From assembly GCA_964405975.1 (NCBI GenBank), contig CAYOPW010000080.1, positions 1 through 7,628 of the forward strand: a stretch of 7,628 nt of DNA, given 5' to 3'. Below the pieces are notes generated by a model. That model saw nothing but the letters and a program-made list of their open reading frames with translations, searched no databases and had not been told where the DNA came from. The DNA comes from Hyphomicrobium_A sp964405975. Lineage in GTDB: Bacteria > Pseudomonadota > Alphaproteobacteria > Rhizobiales > Hyphomicrobiaceae. Position numbers and translations under genes: made by a program. Numbering within the stretch: position 1 is the stretch's first letter; each line of letters starts with the position of its first letter. This document shows positions 1 through 7,505 of the stretch, in pieces.

Positions 1-969
1 ATTCTCTCTCAGCTGAAGCTCATAGCCGAACCCTGGGACGTCGGTGAGGGCGGCTATCGACTGGGCGGCTTTCCGCCCGGTTGGGCAGAGTGGAACGGCC
101 GCTATCGCGACGACGTGCGTGGCTACTGGAAGGGCGATCAGGATTTGCTTCCGGGAGTCGCTGGCGGGCTCTTTGGTTCGGCCGACCTATTTGACATGCG
201 CGGGCGCCGGCCTTGGGCGAGCGTCAATTTCATCACGGCACACGATGGGTTCACGCTGTCCGATCTCGTCGCCTACGACCATAAACACAATGAAGCGAAC
301 GGCGAAGACAACAAGGACGGTCACGACGACAATCGCAGCTGGAACTGCGGTCACGAGGGCCCGACTGACGATCCGAGTATCCTCGACTTGCGAGACCGTA
401 TGCGGCGAAATTTGATGGCAACGTTGTTGCTTTCGCAAGGTACGCCCATGATCCTGATGGGAGATGAGGTCGGCCGAACACAAGGCGGCAACAACAACGC
501 CTATTGCCATGATAATGAGACCTCGTGGCTCAACTGGACCAGCATCGGCGCGCGCGATGAAGCATTCTTAGACTTCACGACAGGACTTGCAGGCCTGCGT
601 CGACAGTTACCATTGCTACACCAAACGCACTTCTTGCATGGCGAGACGGTTGCCAGTGAAAAGGCAAAGAATATCACGTGGCTCCGTCCCGATGGCGACG
701 AGATGGGCCAGGAAGATTGGAATAATGGCCTCGCCAAATGCGTTGGTGTCATGTTGTGCGCAACCGAGGAACTACCACTGCTGATGCTCATGAATGCCCA
801 CTATGAGGAGATTGACTTCAAGCTGGCCGTTCTTGAAAGCGTCAGCGGCTGGCGGCTTATTACTGATACGGCGCGGGGCTTGATCGAGCCGGAGGAGCCG
901 TCGGTGCAACCCGGTCTATCGGTGACGCTGCCGGCGCGAACGCTCCTTCTCTACCAGGCAGAACGCTAA
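1..969 (+). CDS. glgX: Glycogen debranching enzyme GlgX, C-terminal half (5' end outside window)
   Basis: Isoamylase-type GH13 enzyme that hydrolyses α-1,6 branch points in phosphorylase-limit glycogen and releases short linear maltodextrins in the cytoplasm. The frame is open from base 1 and gives 322 residues. It begins just before the conserved KLIAEPWD motif, whose Glu (bases 28-30) is the general acid. The next conserved Asp is in TAHDGFTL (codon 244-246). GlgX-typical substrate-pocket motifs follow: HKHNEANGE (about 280-306), GNNNAY (487-504) and ETSWLNW (about 517-537). The remainder, from about base 600, is the C-terminal β-domain ending in LPARTLLLYQ. By comparison with E. coli GlgX (about 657 residues), some 360 residues, including the nucleophile Asp, lie left of the window. 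A GTG at 115 is in frame but internal to the conserved domain, so it is not the real start. The stop overlaps the treZ start by one base. The family call is firm; TreX-like isoamylases are the only close alternative. Confidence 0.95.
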   Translation: MLSQLKLIAEPWDVGEGGYRLGGFPPGWAEWNGRYRDDVRGYWKGDQDLLPGVAGGLFGSADLFDMRGRRPWASVNFITAHDGFTLSDLVAYDHKHNEANGEDNKDGHDDNRSWNCGHEGPTDDPSILDLRDRMRRNLMATLLLSQGTPMILMGDEVGRTQGGNNNAYCHDNETSWLNWTSIGARDEAFLDFTTGLAGLRRQLPLLHQTHFLHGETVASEKAKNITWLRPDGDEMGQEDWNNGLAKCVGVMLCATEELPLLMLMNAHYEEIDFKLAVLESVSGWRLITDTARGLIEPEEPSVQPGLSVTLPARTLLLYQAER

Positions 970-971
970 TG
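956..971 (+). promoter_or_regulatory. glgX/treZ junction with weak ribosome site and TAATG overlap
   Basis: The TAA of glgX (967-969) shares its last A with the ATG of treZ (969-971). Upstream, AGGCAG (956-961) is only a partial Shine-Dalgarno match, with 7 bases between it and the start. The weak site together with the one-base overlap suggests treZ translation depends largely on ribosomes finishing glgX. The overlap is seen directly; the coupling is inferred. Confidence 0.6.
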
Positions 972-2834
972 GGAACGCGCTATGCCTTGGAACGGACCTG
1001 GGGCGCCGAACCTATTATCGGCGGCGGGACGCGTTTTCGTATTTGGGCGCCAGCCCTCGACGCAATGTCCCTTGTCGCCGTACCAAGTGGCGCGACCCAG
1101 TCCATGCCCCGATCCGAGGATGGTTGGTTCGAGGTCGATACGGATCTGGTCGCGATCGGCGAATGCTATTTGTTTCAGTTGCCCAATGGCATGCGCGTGC
1201 CGGATCCGGCCGCGCGGGCCCAGAGGCGCGACGTGCACGGCCCCTCTCGGCTCACCGATCCGCGCGCCTACGAATGGAGGAATGGGGATTGGCGTGGCCG
1301 GCCCTGGGAAGAGGCTGTTATCTATGAATTGCACCCGGGCACATTTACGACCGAGGGCACGTTTGCGGGTATCGAAAGCAAACTCGACCATCTGGTGAGG
1401 TTCGGCGTGTCCGTGGTGGAGCTAATGCCGGTTGCGCAATTCTCCGGCAACCGCGGCTGGGGCTACGACGGCGTCCTAATGTACGCACCGCATATCGCCT
1501 ATGGTGGCCCCGAACAGCTCAAGTACTTGATCGACGCCGCGCACGAACGCGGGCTGATGATCTTCCTCGACGTCGTCTACAATCACTTTGGTCCCGACGG
1601 GAACTATCTGCATACCTACGCTCCCGACTTCTTCAATCCAGCGCAGAACACGCCCTGGGGCGTTGCCATCGCATACCATCGCCCTCCGGTGCGGACGTTT
1701 TTTGTCGAGAATGCCCTCTATTGGATCGAGGAATACCGCTTCGACGGTTTGCGCCTTGATGCCGTCGACCAGATCAGGGATGACGCGAAACCCTGTCTGC
1801 TCGAAGAGATTGCGGCGACGGTGCGGGAGCGGGTCAAAGACCGCCACGTACACCTGACTACCGAAGACGACCGCAACGTTACGTTTTTAATCGAGCGTGA
1901 GAATGGCGCCCTTATGGGCTACACCGGCGAGTGGAACGACGACTTTCATCACGCCGCCCACGTCATCGCGACTGGTGAGGCCGACGGCTACTATCGCGAT
2001 TACACGGGAGACCCGGTGGCCAAACTCGCTCGTTCGCTGGCGGAAGGCTATATTTACCAGGGTGAGCCGTCGCCATTTCGGGATGGTGCAAGCCGCGGCG
2101 AGCCGAGCGCCAGATTGCCGCCATTGGCGTTCATCGATTTCCTGCAGAACCATGACCAAGTGGGCAACCGCGCGTTTGGCGAAAGACTGGCGTGCTTAAC
2201 CTCACCGGAGGCCCTCGACACGCTGACGGCAGTCCTTCTGTTAAGCCCGCACACGCCGCTGCTATTTATGGGCGAGGAGTGGGGCGAGACACGGCCATTC
2301 TGTTTTTTCACTGACTTCCATGGCGATCTGGCCCGCCAAGTGCGCGAGGGTCGACGCAACGAGTTTCGCAAATGGCGAAGCTTTCGCGATCCTAAGAACC
2401 GTGAGCGCATTCCCGACCCCAATGAGTGGAGCACGCTCGAGTCCTCGAAGATCGATTGGAGTAAGACCGTGCAGCCGCCGCACTGCGTTCGGCTCGACTT
2501 GGTGACACGCTTGCTTGAGATCAGGCGCAGCGAGATTGCCCCAAGGCTCGCAAGCACCAAAGGCCATGCCGGAAAGGTGCTCGTTGCCGACGACGGCGGC
2601 TTTGCAGTCACTTGGCATCTTGGCGATGGCGCCGATCTGACGATGGTTGCCAGTCTCCGCGACGAGACGTGGCCACTGGCGCCCGCACTGACAAAACGGA
2701 TACGCGCCGCTGGAAGGCTTATCTACGAGACCGTGGCTGGCTGCGAGGCCGGTCTGCAGTTGAGCACACTCCCCCCATGGTGTGTCGTCGTCCGAATTGA
2801 GGAACAGCGCGGCGAACAAAGGTCAGCGCAATGA
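969..2834 (+). CDS. treZ: Malto-oligosyltrehalose trehalohydrolase TreZ
   Basis: GH13 enzyme (EC 3.2.1.141) that hydrolyses the α-1,4 bond next to the trehalose end of maltooligosyltrehalose and releases free trehalose. It has 621 residues, at the long end for the family. Residues about 10-90 are the N-terminal β-sandwich (CBM48/E-set type, GTRFRIWAP at 20-28). The catalytic barrel follows: region I DVVYNHFGP (201-209), nucleophile Asp264 in GLRLDAVDQI, general acid Glu299 in HLTTEDDRN, and Asp396 in FLQNHDQVGN. LLFMGEEWGE (431-440) is also typical. A C-terminal β-domain completes the protein. No signal peptide is seen, so it is cytoplasmic. The ATG at 969 overlaps the glgX stop (TAATG) and is the only start that fits the family N-terminus; AGGCAG at 956-961 is a weak ribosome site, so translation is probably coupled to glgX. 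Odd point: Asp267 stands where several TreZ proteins I recall have His (LDAVHAI). The branching enzyme GlgB is related but lacks the TreZ-specific regions. Confidence 0.97.
   Translation: MGTRYALERTWGAEPIIGGGTRFRIWAPALDAMSLVAVPSGATQSMPRSEDGWFEVDTDLVAIGECYLFQLPNGMRVPDPAARAQRRDVHGPSRLTDPRAYEWRNGDWRGRPWEEAVIYELHPGTFTTEGTFAGIESKLDHLVRFGVSVVELMPVAQFSGNRGWGYDGVLMYAPHIAYGGPEQLKYLIDAAHERGLMIFLDVVYNHFGPDGNYLHTYAPDFFNPAQNTPWGVAIAYHRPPVRTFFVENALYWIEEYRFDGLRLDAVDQIRDDAKPCLLEEIAATVRERVKDRHVHLTTEDDRNVTFLIERENGALMGYTGEWNDDFHHAAHVIATGEADGYYRDYTGDPVAKLARSLAEGYIYQGEPSPFRDGASRGEPSARLPPLAFIDFLQNHDQVGNRAFGERLACLTSPEALDTLTAVLLLSPHTPLLFMGEEWGETRPFCFFTDFHGDLARQVREGRRNEFRKWRSFRDPKNRERIPDPNEWSTLESSKIDWSKTVQPPHCVRLDLVTRLLEIRRSEIAPRLASTKGHAGKVLVADDGGFAVTWHLGDGADLTMVASLRDETWPLAPALTKRIRAAGRLIYETVAGCEAGLQLSTLPPWCVVVRIEEQRGEQRSAQ
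2818..2834 (+). promoter_or_regulatory. malQ ribosome site and treZ/malQ ATGA overlap
   Basis: AAAGGT (2818-2823) lies 7 bases before the ATG at 2831, a reasonable Shine-Dalgarno position inside the end of treZ. The ATG and the treZ TGA share four bases (ATGA, 2831-2834). This fixes the malQ start and is the classic arrangement for stop-restart coupled translation. Confidence 0.65.
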
Positions 2835-4720
2835 GCGAGGCCCTCGACCGACTTGCTCAAGCTCATGGCATTGAGCTCGGCTATATCAGTGAAACAGGCG
2901 AACACCACATTGTCAGCGATGAGACAAAGCGGGGGGTGCTGCGTGCACTACGCGTCGAAGCTGCAACCGACGATGAGATCGAAGCAAGTCTAAAATTCAC
3001 ACCGCAGCCCCCGCGTGACGATTCAGCCACCCCCATCGATGCTCGCTGCTTCATGCCCGACTGGCTCTCAGGCGACCGTGCCTGGGGCATCACGTGCCAG
3101 CTCTACGGACTGCGCTCAGGCCGCAATTGGGGCATCGGCGATTTTGAGGATCTTGCCCGGCTGTCCGAGCTTGCAGCGCGTGCGGGAGCTGACTTCATTG
3201 GTGTAAATCCGTTGCACGCACTCTTTTTTGCCGATGCAAGCCGCTACAGCCCTTACGCGCCCTCAAGTCGGCTGTTCCTCAATCCATTCTATATTGCGGT
3301 CGATCGATTAATGCCCCCTGCGATTGCGGTGGATGGGAGCGGGCTCCATGCCGCGCGGGCCACAGAGCTGGTCGACTACACGCAGGTGGCGCGTCTCAAG
3401 CGCAAGGCGTTTGAGGCCGGTTACCGAAATTTTTGGTCCTCCAAAGGATGCCCCGGCAACGCGGCCGCGAGATCTTTCAGAGCCTTTTGTGCCAAGCGCG
3501 GTGCTGCACTGAGGCGGTTCGCACTCTATGAAGCGTTGTCTGAAGTGCTTGTTGCTCGTGGATATCACAGCGGCTGGCACACCTGGCCGGAGTCGTATCG
3601 GCGCTATGATAGTCATGCTGTGCGCCGCTTCGAGCGGGAGAACGAGGAACGGATCGCATTCCACCAGTGGCTGCAATGGGTCGCCGAAACCCAACTGAGG
3701 AAAACACACGAACGAGCCAAAACGGCCGGCATGCGCATTGGCCTCTATCTCGATCTAGCGGTCGGCGTGGCCCCTGATGGCGCAGATACATGGTCTCAAC
3801 CCGACACTGTTGTGAGCGGCGTGCACATCGGGGCCCCACCGGACATGTTCAATGACCAAGGCCAGGATTGGGGCTTGGCGCCGCTTTCACCAGTCAAACT
3901 GATCGCTCGTAATTTCGAGCCATTCGAAGCAATGCTACGTGAGCTCATGCACAGTGCGGGGGCGATTCGCATCGACCATGCAATGGGATTAATGCGGCTT
4001 TATTGGATACCGGGCGATGTTCGAGCCACCCAAGGCGCCTACGTGCGTTATCCCGCTGGCGAAATGCTCCATCGTCTGGCGCGAGTTTCCTGTCGACAAC
4101 GCACAATCGTGATAGGGGAGGACCTCGGCACCGTCCCCACGGGTTTTCGAGAGATGATGAGTGAAGCGGAGATTCAAGGCTACCGCGTGCTCTATTTCGA
4201 GAGAGAGGCTGATGGCACGTTTCGCCTTCCCAACGCTTATTCGCACAAAGCGCTTGCTTGCCTCTCTACGCATGATCTCCCAACACTCAAAGGCTGGTGG
4301 GCCGGGATTGACATCGATGAGCGCGAGCGGACTCGGCTCTCTTCGCCGGAGAATGCCGCAGACATGCGCGCTGCCCGCACCAATGATCGTGTTCTTCTGC
4401 TTGCCGCTCTCAAATCCACGGACCTTCTGCCTTCCGGTCTGGAGCCTGTCTTAAACGGTGCGGCGCCTTGCCCCGTGGAGCTACCGGATCATCTGTGTGT
4501 TGCCGCGCATGCCCTGCTCGCCAGAGCGTTGTCTCGGCTCGTCGCCGTTCAGATTGAGGACCTTGCCGGAATGTCAAAGCAGGCTAATTTGCCCGGTACG
4601 GTGGATGAGCATCCCAATTGGCGGCGCAAGCTGCCCGCCGACATGGAAGAAATCCCCCAGATGACGCTTTTTCAGGATATTACGCGCGCTGTCTCCCAGG
4701 AGCGCCCGCGCAACCAATGA
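2831..4720 (+). CDS. malQ: 4-α-glucanotransferase (amylomaltase) MalQ
   Basis: GH77 enzyme (EC 2.4.1.25) that moves α-1,4-glucan segments between malto-oligosaccharides, lengthening some chains and releasing glucose. It has 629 residues, somewhat shorter than E. coli MalQ (about 694). Residues 1-75 are a helical N-terminal region (MSEALDRLAQ...). The catalytic barrel begins near WGITCQLYGLRSGRNWGIGD (85-104). Conserved elements are NPLHALF (126-132), SRYSPYAPSSR (138-147), GAPPDMF followed by GQDWGLAP (334-351), nucleophile Asp382 in AIRIDHAMG, general acid Glu430 in VIGEDLGTVP, Asp482 in STHDLPTLKG, and the C-terminal NLPGTVDEHPNWRRKL (586-601). All three catalytic acids are present. The ATG overlaps the treZ stop (ATGA). 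Lying between treZ and treY, it probably recycles maltotriose and other remnants too short for TreY, which is an inference from position and family chemistry. No signal peptide is seen. Confidence 0.97.
   Translation: MSEALDRLAQAHGIELGYISETGEHHIVSDETKRGVLRALRVEAATDDEIEASLKFTPQPPRDDSATPIDARCFMPDWLSGDRAWGITCQLYGLRSGRNWGIGDFEDLARLSELAARAGADFIGVNPLHALFFADASRYSPYAPSSRLFLNPFYIAVDRLMPPAIAVDGSGLHAARATELVDYTQVARLKRKAFEAGYRNFWSSKGCPGNAAARSFRAFCAKRGAALRRFALYEALSEVLVARGYHSGWHTWPESYRRYDSHAVRRFERENEERIAFHQWLQWVAETQLRKTHERAKTAGMRIGLYLDLAVGVAPDGADTWSQPDTVVSGVHIGAPPDMFNDQGQDWGLAPLSPVKLIARNFEPFEAMLRELMHSAGAIRIDHAMGLMRLYWIPGDVRATQGAYVRYPAGEMLHRLARVSCRQRTIVIGEDLGTVPTGFREMMSEAEIQGYRVLYFEREADGTFRLPNAYSHKALACLSTHDLPTLKGWWAGIDIDERERTRLSSPENAADMRAARTNDRVLLLAALKSTDLLPSGLEPVLNGAAPCPVELPDHLCVAAHALLARALSRLVAVQIEDLAGMSKQANLPGTVDEHPNWRRKLPADMEEIPQMTLFQDITRAVSQERPRNQ
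4698..4720 (+). promoter_or_regulatory. treY ribosome site at long spacing and malQ/treY ATGA overlap
   Basis: AGGAG (4698-4702) is the best purine-rich site before treY. It sits 14 bases from the ATG at 4717, longer than the usual 5-10. The ATG overlaps the malQ stop as ATGA (4717-4720). The start is decided by the family-typical N-terminus and the overlap, not by the spacing. Re-initiation by ribosomes finishing malQ could compensate for the poor spacing (inference). Confidence 0.55.
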
Positions 4721-7431
4721 TCACACCATCCGCCACCTACCGGCTGCAGTTCCGCACCGGCATGACGTTCGAACTTGCGGCCAAACTCGCGCCCTATCTG
4801 TCCCGACTAGGTATCAGCCACGTCTATGCCTCGCCCATTTTTCAGGCGGAGCCAGGCTCGACGCACGGCTATGACGTCGTCGATAATCGGATAATCGATG
4901 CACAGCTCGGCGGCGATAAAGGCTTCGAGTCGATGATCGCTGCGTTCCGGTCCGAGGGGATTGGGCTCGTTCTCGACTTTGTCCCCAATCACATGAGTGC
5001 CACTACGCACAATCCCTATTGGCGCGACGTGCTGGAATGGGGCGAGGCCAGCGACTGTGCGCAATTCTTCGACATAGACTGGTCGGCTATAAAGCTGCTC
5101 ATTCCTGCTCTAGGGAGCAACTACGGTCATGCGCTCGAAGCCGGAGAGTTTGCCCTTCATTTCGACACTCGCGACGGTGGTTTCACGTTCACATATCGCG
5201 GCCTGAAGCTGCCGCTGACCCCGACGTCCTATGCGCAGGTGCTCACCCGCGCGCAAGGAGAAGAATTCGCCGAATGGGCGCGGCGCTTCGCTTTGGCGAC
5301 GCCCGAGACCTCAGCCGAACTAAAGGGCGAGTTTGCAGCAGCCGCTCACGATGAGATGACACGCGGGGCCGTCGGTCAGGCGATCGCCGATGTCGTGGCC
5401 GACACCAGCGCACTTCACGAACTTCACGAGATGCAGGTTTGGCGGCTCACACATTGGCGCGCGGCTCGCGAGAGGCTGACCTACCGCCGTTTCTTCGAGA
5501 TCGCCGATCTGGTGGGGCTCAAGGTAGAGCGGCCTCGCGTCTTTGACGAGCTGCACGCGCGGCTCGGCGAACTTGTCATGATCGGCAGTATTGATGGTAT
5601 TCGCCTCGATCACATTGACGGTCTGGCAGATCCCAAAGGGTATTTGGAGCGCTTGCAGAAGGCGTTCGACGAGGCGGAGCCGCTCTACGTCGTGGTCGAG
5701 AAGATCCTAGGACCGGGAGAAGAGCTGCGCAGCGACTGGCCGGTCGCCGGAACGACGGGCTACGAGTTCATTCGTGCGCTCGCCGAGCTGTTGATCGATA
5801 GGCGCGGTGAAGCCGGGATGACCCGCGCCTACTGCGGGTTCCTGGGTGAGGATGTTGACTATTCGACACTCGCTCTCGATGCGAAACGACGCATCCTTAT
5901 CCGCAACCTCGCTGGCGAACTCGAACATCTTAAGGACATGGCAGGTACGTTAGCAGCGCGCCACCTTGCGACACGCGATCTTGGCGCTGATACGTTGCGG
6001 CGTGCCATCATCGAGCTGGCCGCGGCGTTGCCCGTATATCGGACCTACGTGGATGTCACGGGCGTGCACGACGAGGACCGCGCCACGCTCAAGACCGCGG
6101 TAAGCAAGGCGAAGGCGACGCGCGAAGTCGAGGACGAGGATGCGCTCGATTTCCTGCGGAAGGTTCTGGAGCTCGATTTTGAGGCGCCGGAGGACCAGGC
6201 GTCGGCCCTTGAGTTTGCCACGCGCTTTCAGCAAACGACCGGTCCGGTGATGGCGAAGGCGCTCGAGGACACCATCTTTTATCGCTATAATCGTTTGATT
6301 GCACTGAACGAGGTCGGTGGTGAGCCCGACCGCTTTGGCGCGCCTTTGGGGGAATTCCATACGGCAATGGTTCGGCGTTTGCGCCGCCAGCCGGCCGGAC
6401 TGAGTGCGACCTCGACCCACGACACAAAACGCGGCGAAGATGCTCGTGCGCGCATTTACGCTCTAAGCGAGATGCCCCAGACCTGGGCCGCCGCAGTCCG
6501 TCGCTGGGCCGACCTTAACGCTCACTTCCGAAGGGATGCAGATGGGGTCACAGCGCCCGAACCAGAGGTCGAGTGGCTGTTCTATCAGGCTCTTGCCGGG
6601 GGATGGCCTGCCGAACTTGGCATTGAGAACGCGAATGGCTTGGCAGACCTCTGCGAACGCATGACCCAATTCATGATGAAGGCAGTGCGCGAAGCCAAGG
6701 TGCACACAACCTGGACGGCGAATAATGCGGGCTACGAGGAGGTCATTGAGCGTTTCACGCGCAGCGCGCTCGACGCCGAGCGCGCGCAGCCGTTCTTGCA
6801 GGACTTCATCGCAACGTGTGAGCCGGTCTTCATGGCCGGTGCGCTCAATAGTCTCTCGCAGACCGCAATCAAATTGACTGCACCTGGCGTGCCTGACATT
6901 TATCAAGGCACCGAGCTTTGGGACCTTAGCCTCGTCGACCCTGACAATCGTCGCCCGATTGATTTTGATCAGCGGCAACTTCTTCAAAAGAAAATCGACG
7001 GATTAACAATAGATAGGCTGCTTACTGGGTGGCGCACTGGCGCCCTCAAGATGCACTTGCTCCAGGCCGTGTTGAAATTGCGTTGTCGAGCACAGGATCT
7101 CTTTGCCCGCGGCGAATACGTACCGCTCGAAGTGGAAGGTGCGGCAGCTGCTCATATTCTGGCGTTTGCGCGTCTTAGTGCTAATGAAGCAGCAATAACC
7201 ATCGTTCCCAGGGTTTGCCTTGAATTCTTGAACGGTCAGACCACGCCGCTCGTACCAAAGGCGAGCTGGGGAGACACCTACATTAAGCTACCGCAGCCGG
7301 TGCTAGGGTATCGTTGGCTTGATGTTACGACAGGTCAATCTTTCGAAGGTTCTAGCATCCTTCGGGTCAGAGATGTGCTGCAGCGTTTTTCAGTGGCCGT
7401 GCTTGCCGGAAAAGGGTTGGAATTGGGGTGA
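4717..7431 (+). CDS. treY: Malto-oligosyltrehalose synthase TreY
   Basis: GH13 intramolecular transglucosylase (EC 5.4.99.15) that converts the reducing-end α-1,4 bond of maltodextrins into an α,α-1,1 bond, making the substrate for TreZ. It has 904 residues from the ATG at 4717. The N-terminus ITPSATYRLQF matches the family's usual start. Next come LGISHVYASPIF (31-42), region I DFVPNHMS (87-94), nucleophile Asp298 in GIRLDHIDGL, general acid Glu328 in YVVVEKILGPGE, YRTYVD (441-446), the third Asp569 in STHDTKRGED, and PDIYQGTELWDLSLVDPDNR (726-745). The large insertions between barrel elements, which make TreY longer than other GH13 enzymes, are present, so the protein looks complete. An in-frame ATG at 4618 would add 33 residues encoded by malQ sequence in another frame; they do not resemble the family. 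The start overlaps the malQ stop (ATGA). It is the last clear gene of the operon. Confidence 0.97.
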   Translation: MITPSATYRLQFRTGMTFELAAKLAPYLSRLGISHVYASPIFQAEPGSTHGYDVVDNRIIDAQLGGDKGFESMIAAFRSEGIGLVLDFVPNHMSATTHNPYWRDVLEWGEASDCAQFFDIDWSAIKLLIPALGSNYGHALEAGEFALHFDTRDGGFTFTYRGLKLPLTPTSYAQVLTRAQGEEFAEWARRFALATPETSAELKGEFAAAAHDEMTRGAVGQAIADVVADTSALHELHEMQVWRLTHWRAARERLTYRRFFEIADLVGLKVERPRVFDELHARLGELVMIGSIDGIRLDHIDGLADPKGYLERLQKAFDEAEPLYVVVEKILGPGEELRSDWPVAGTTGYEFIRALAELLIDRRGEAGMTRAYCGFLGEDVDYSTLALDAKRRILIRNLAGELEHLKDMAGTLAARHLATRDLGADTLRRAIIELAAALPVYRTYVDVTGVHDEDRATLKTAVSKAKATREVEDEDALDFLRKVLELDFEAPEDQASALEFATRFQQTTGPVMAKALEDTIFYRYNRLIALNEVGGEPDRFGAPLGEFHTAMVRRLRRQPAGLSATSTHDTKRGEDARARIYALSEMPQTWAAAVRRWADLNAHFRRDADGVTAPEPEVEWLFYQALAGGWPAELGIENANGLADLCERMTQFMMKAVREAKVHTTWTANNAGYEEVIERFTRSALDAERAQPFLQDFIATCEPVFMAGALNSLSQTAIKLTAPGVPDIYQGTELWDLSLVDPDNRRPIDFDQRQLLQKKIDGLTIDRLLTGWRTGALKMHLLQAVLKLRCRAQDLFARGEYVPLEVEGAAAAHILAFARLSANEAAITIVPRVCLEFLNGQTTPLVPKASWGDTYIKLPQPVLGYRWLDVTTGQSFEGSSILRVRDVLQRFSVAVLAGKGLELG

Positions 7432-7505
7432 TCGATCAACCTGGCTTCGTGTGAAACCGCGCCGGTAGATACTTGGGCCAAAGAGGCCATGCCGTTTTGC
7501 CACAG
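7432..7505. other. Intergenic sequence after treY, no clear terminator
   Basis: This is a short non-coding stretch after the treY stop. The only symmetrical sequences seen are a 10-base palindrome TGATCGATCA overlapping the treY stop (7429-7438) and a 4-bp GGCC/GGCC stem with a 5-base loop (7476-7488) whose nearest T-run (7495-7498) is too far away and too short for an intrinsic terminator. No recognisable -35/-10 pair, tRNA or repeat is seen. The operon may end by Rho-dependent termination or continue into the candidate gene to the right. Confidence 0.5.

Noticed and set aside
115..969. A free-standing 284-residue protein starting at GTG 115.
   Set aside because: The frame is open upstream to base 1 and codes for conserved GlgX sequence including the catalytic Glu, so the gene simply begins outside the window.
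2054..2819. Two long minus-strand frames of 185 codons each, opposite treZ.
   Set aside because: They are antisense to a clearly coding, family-matching treZ sequence; long antisense frames are common opposite GC-rich genes, and their translations show no domain.
5950..6987. Minus-strand frames of 156 and 174 codons opposite treY.
   Set aside because: They are shadows of the conserved treY reading frame, with no recognisable motif or ribosome site.
7476..7498. A GGCC-AAAGA-GGCC hairpin followed by TTTT as an intrinsic terminator.
   Set aside because: The stem is only 4 bp, the T-run is 4 bases and starts 6 bases after the stem, so it does not fit a Rho-independent terminator.
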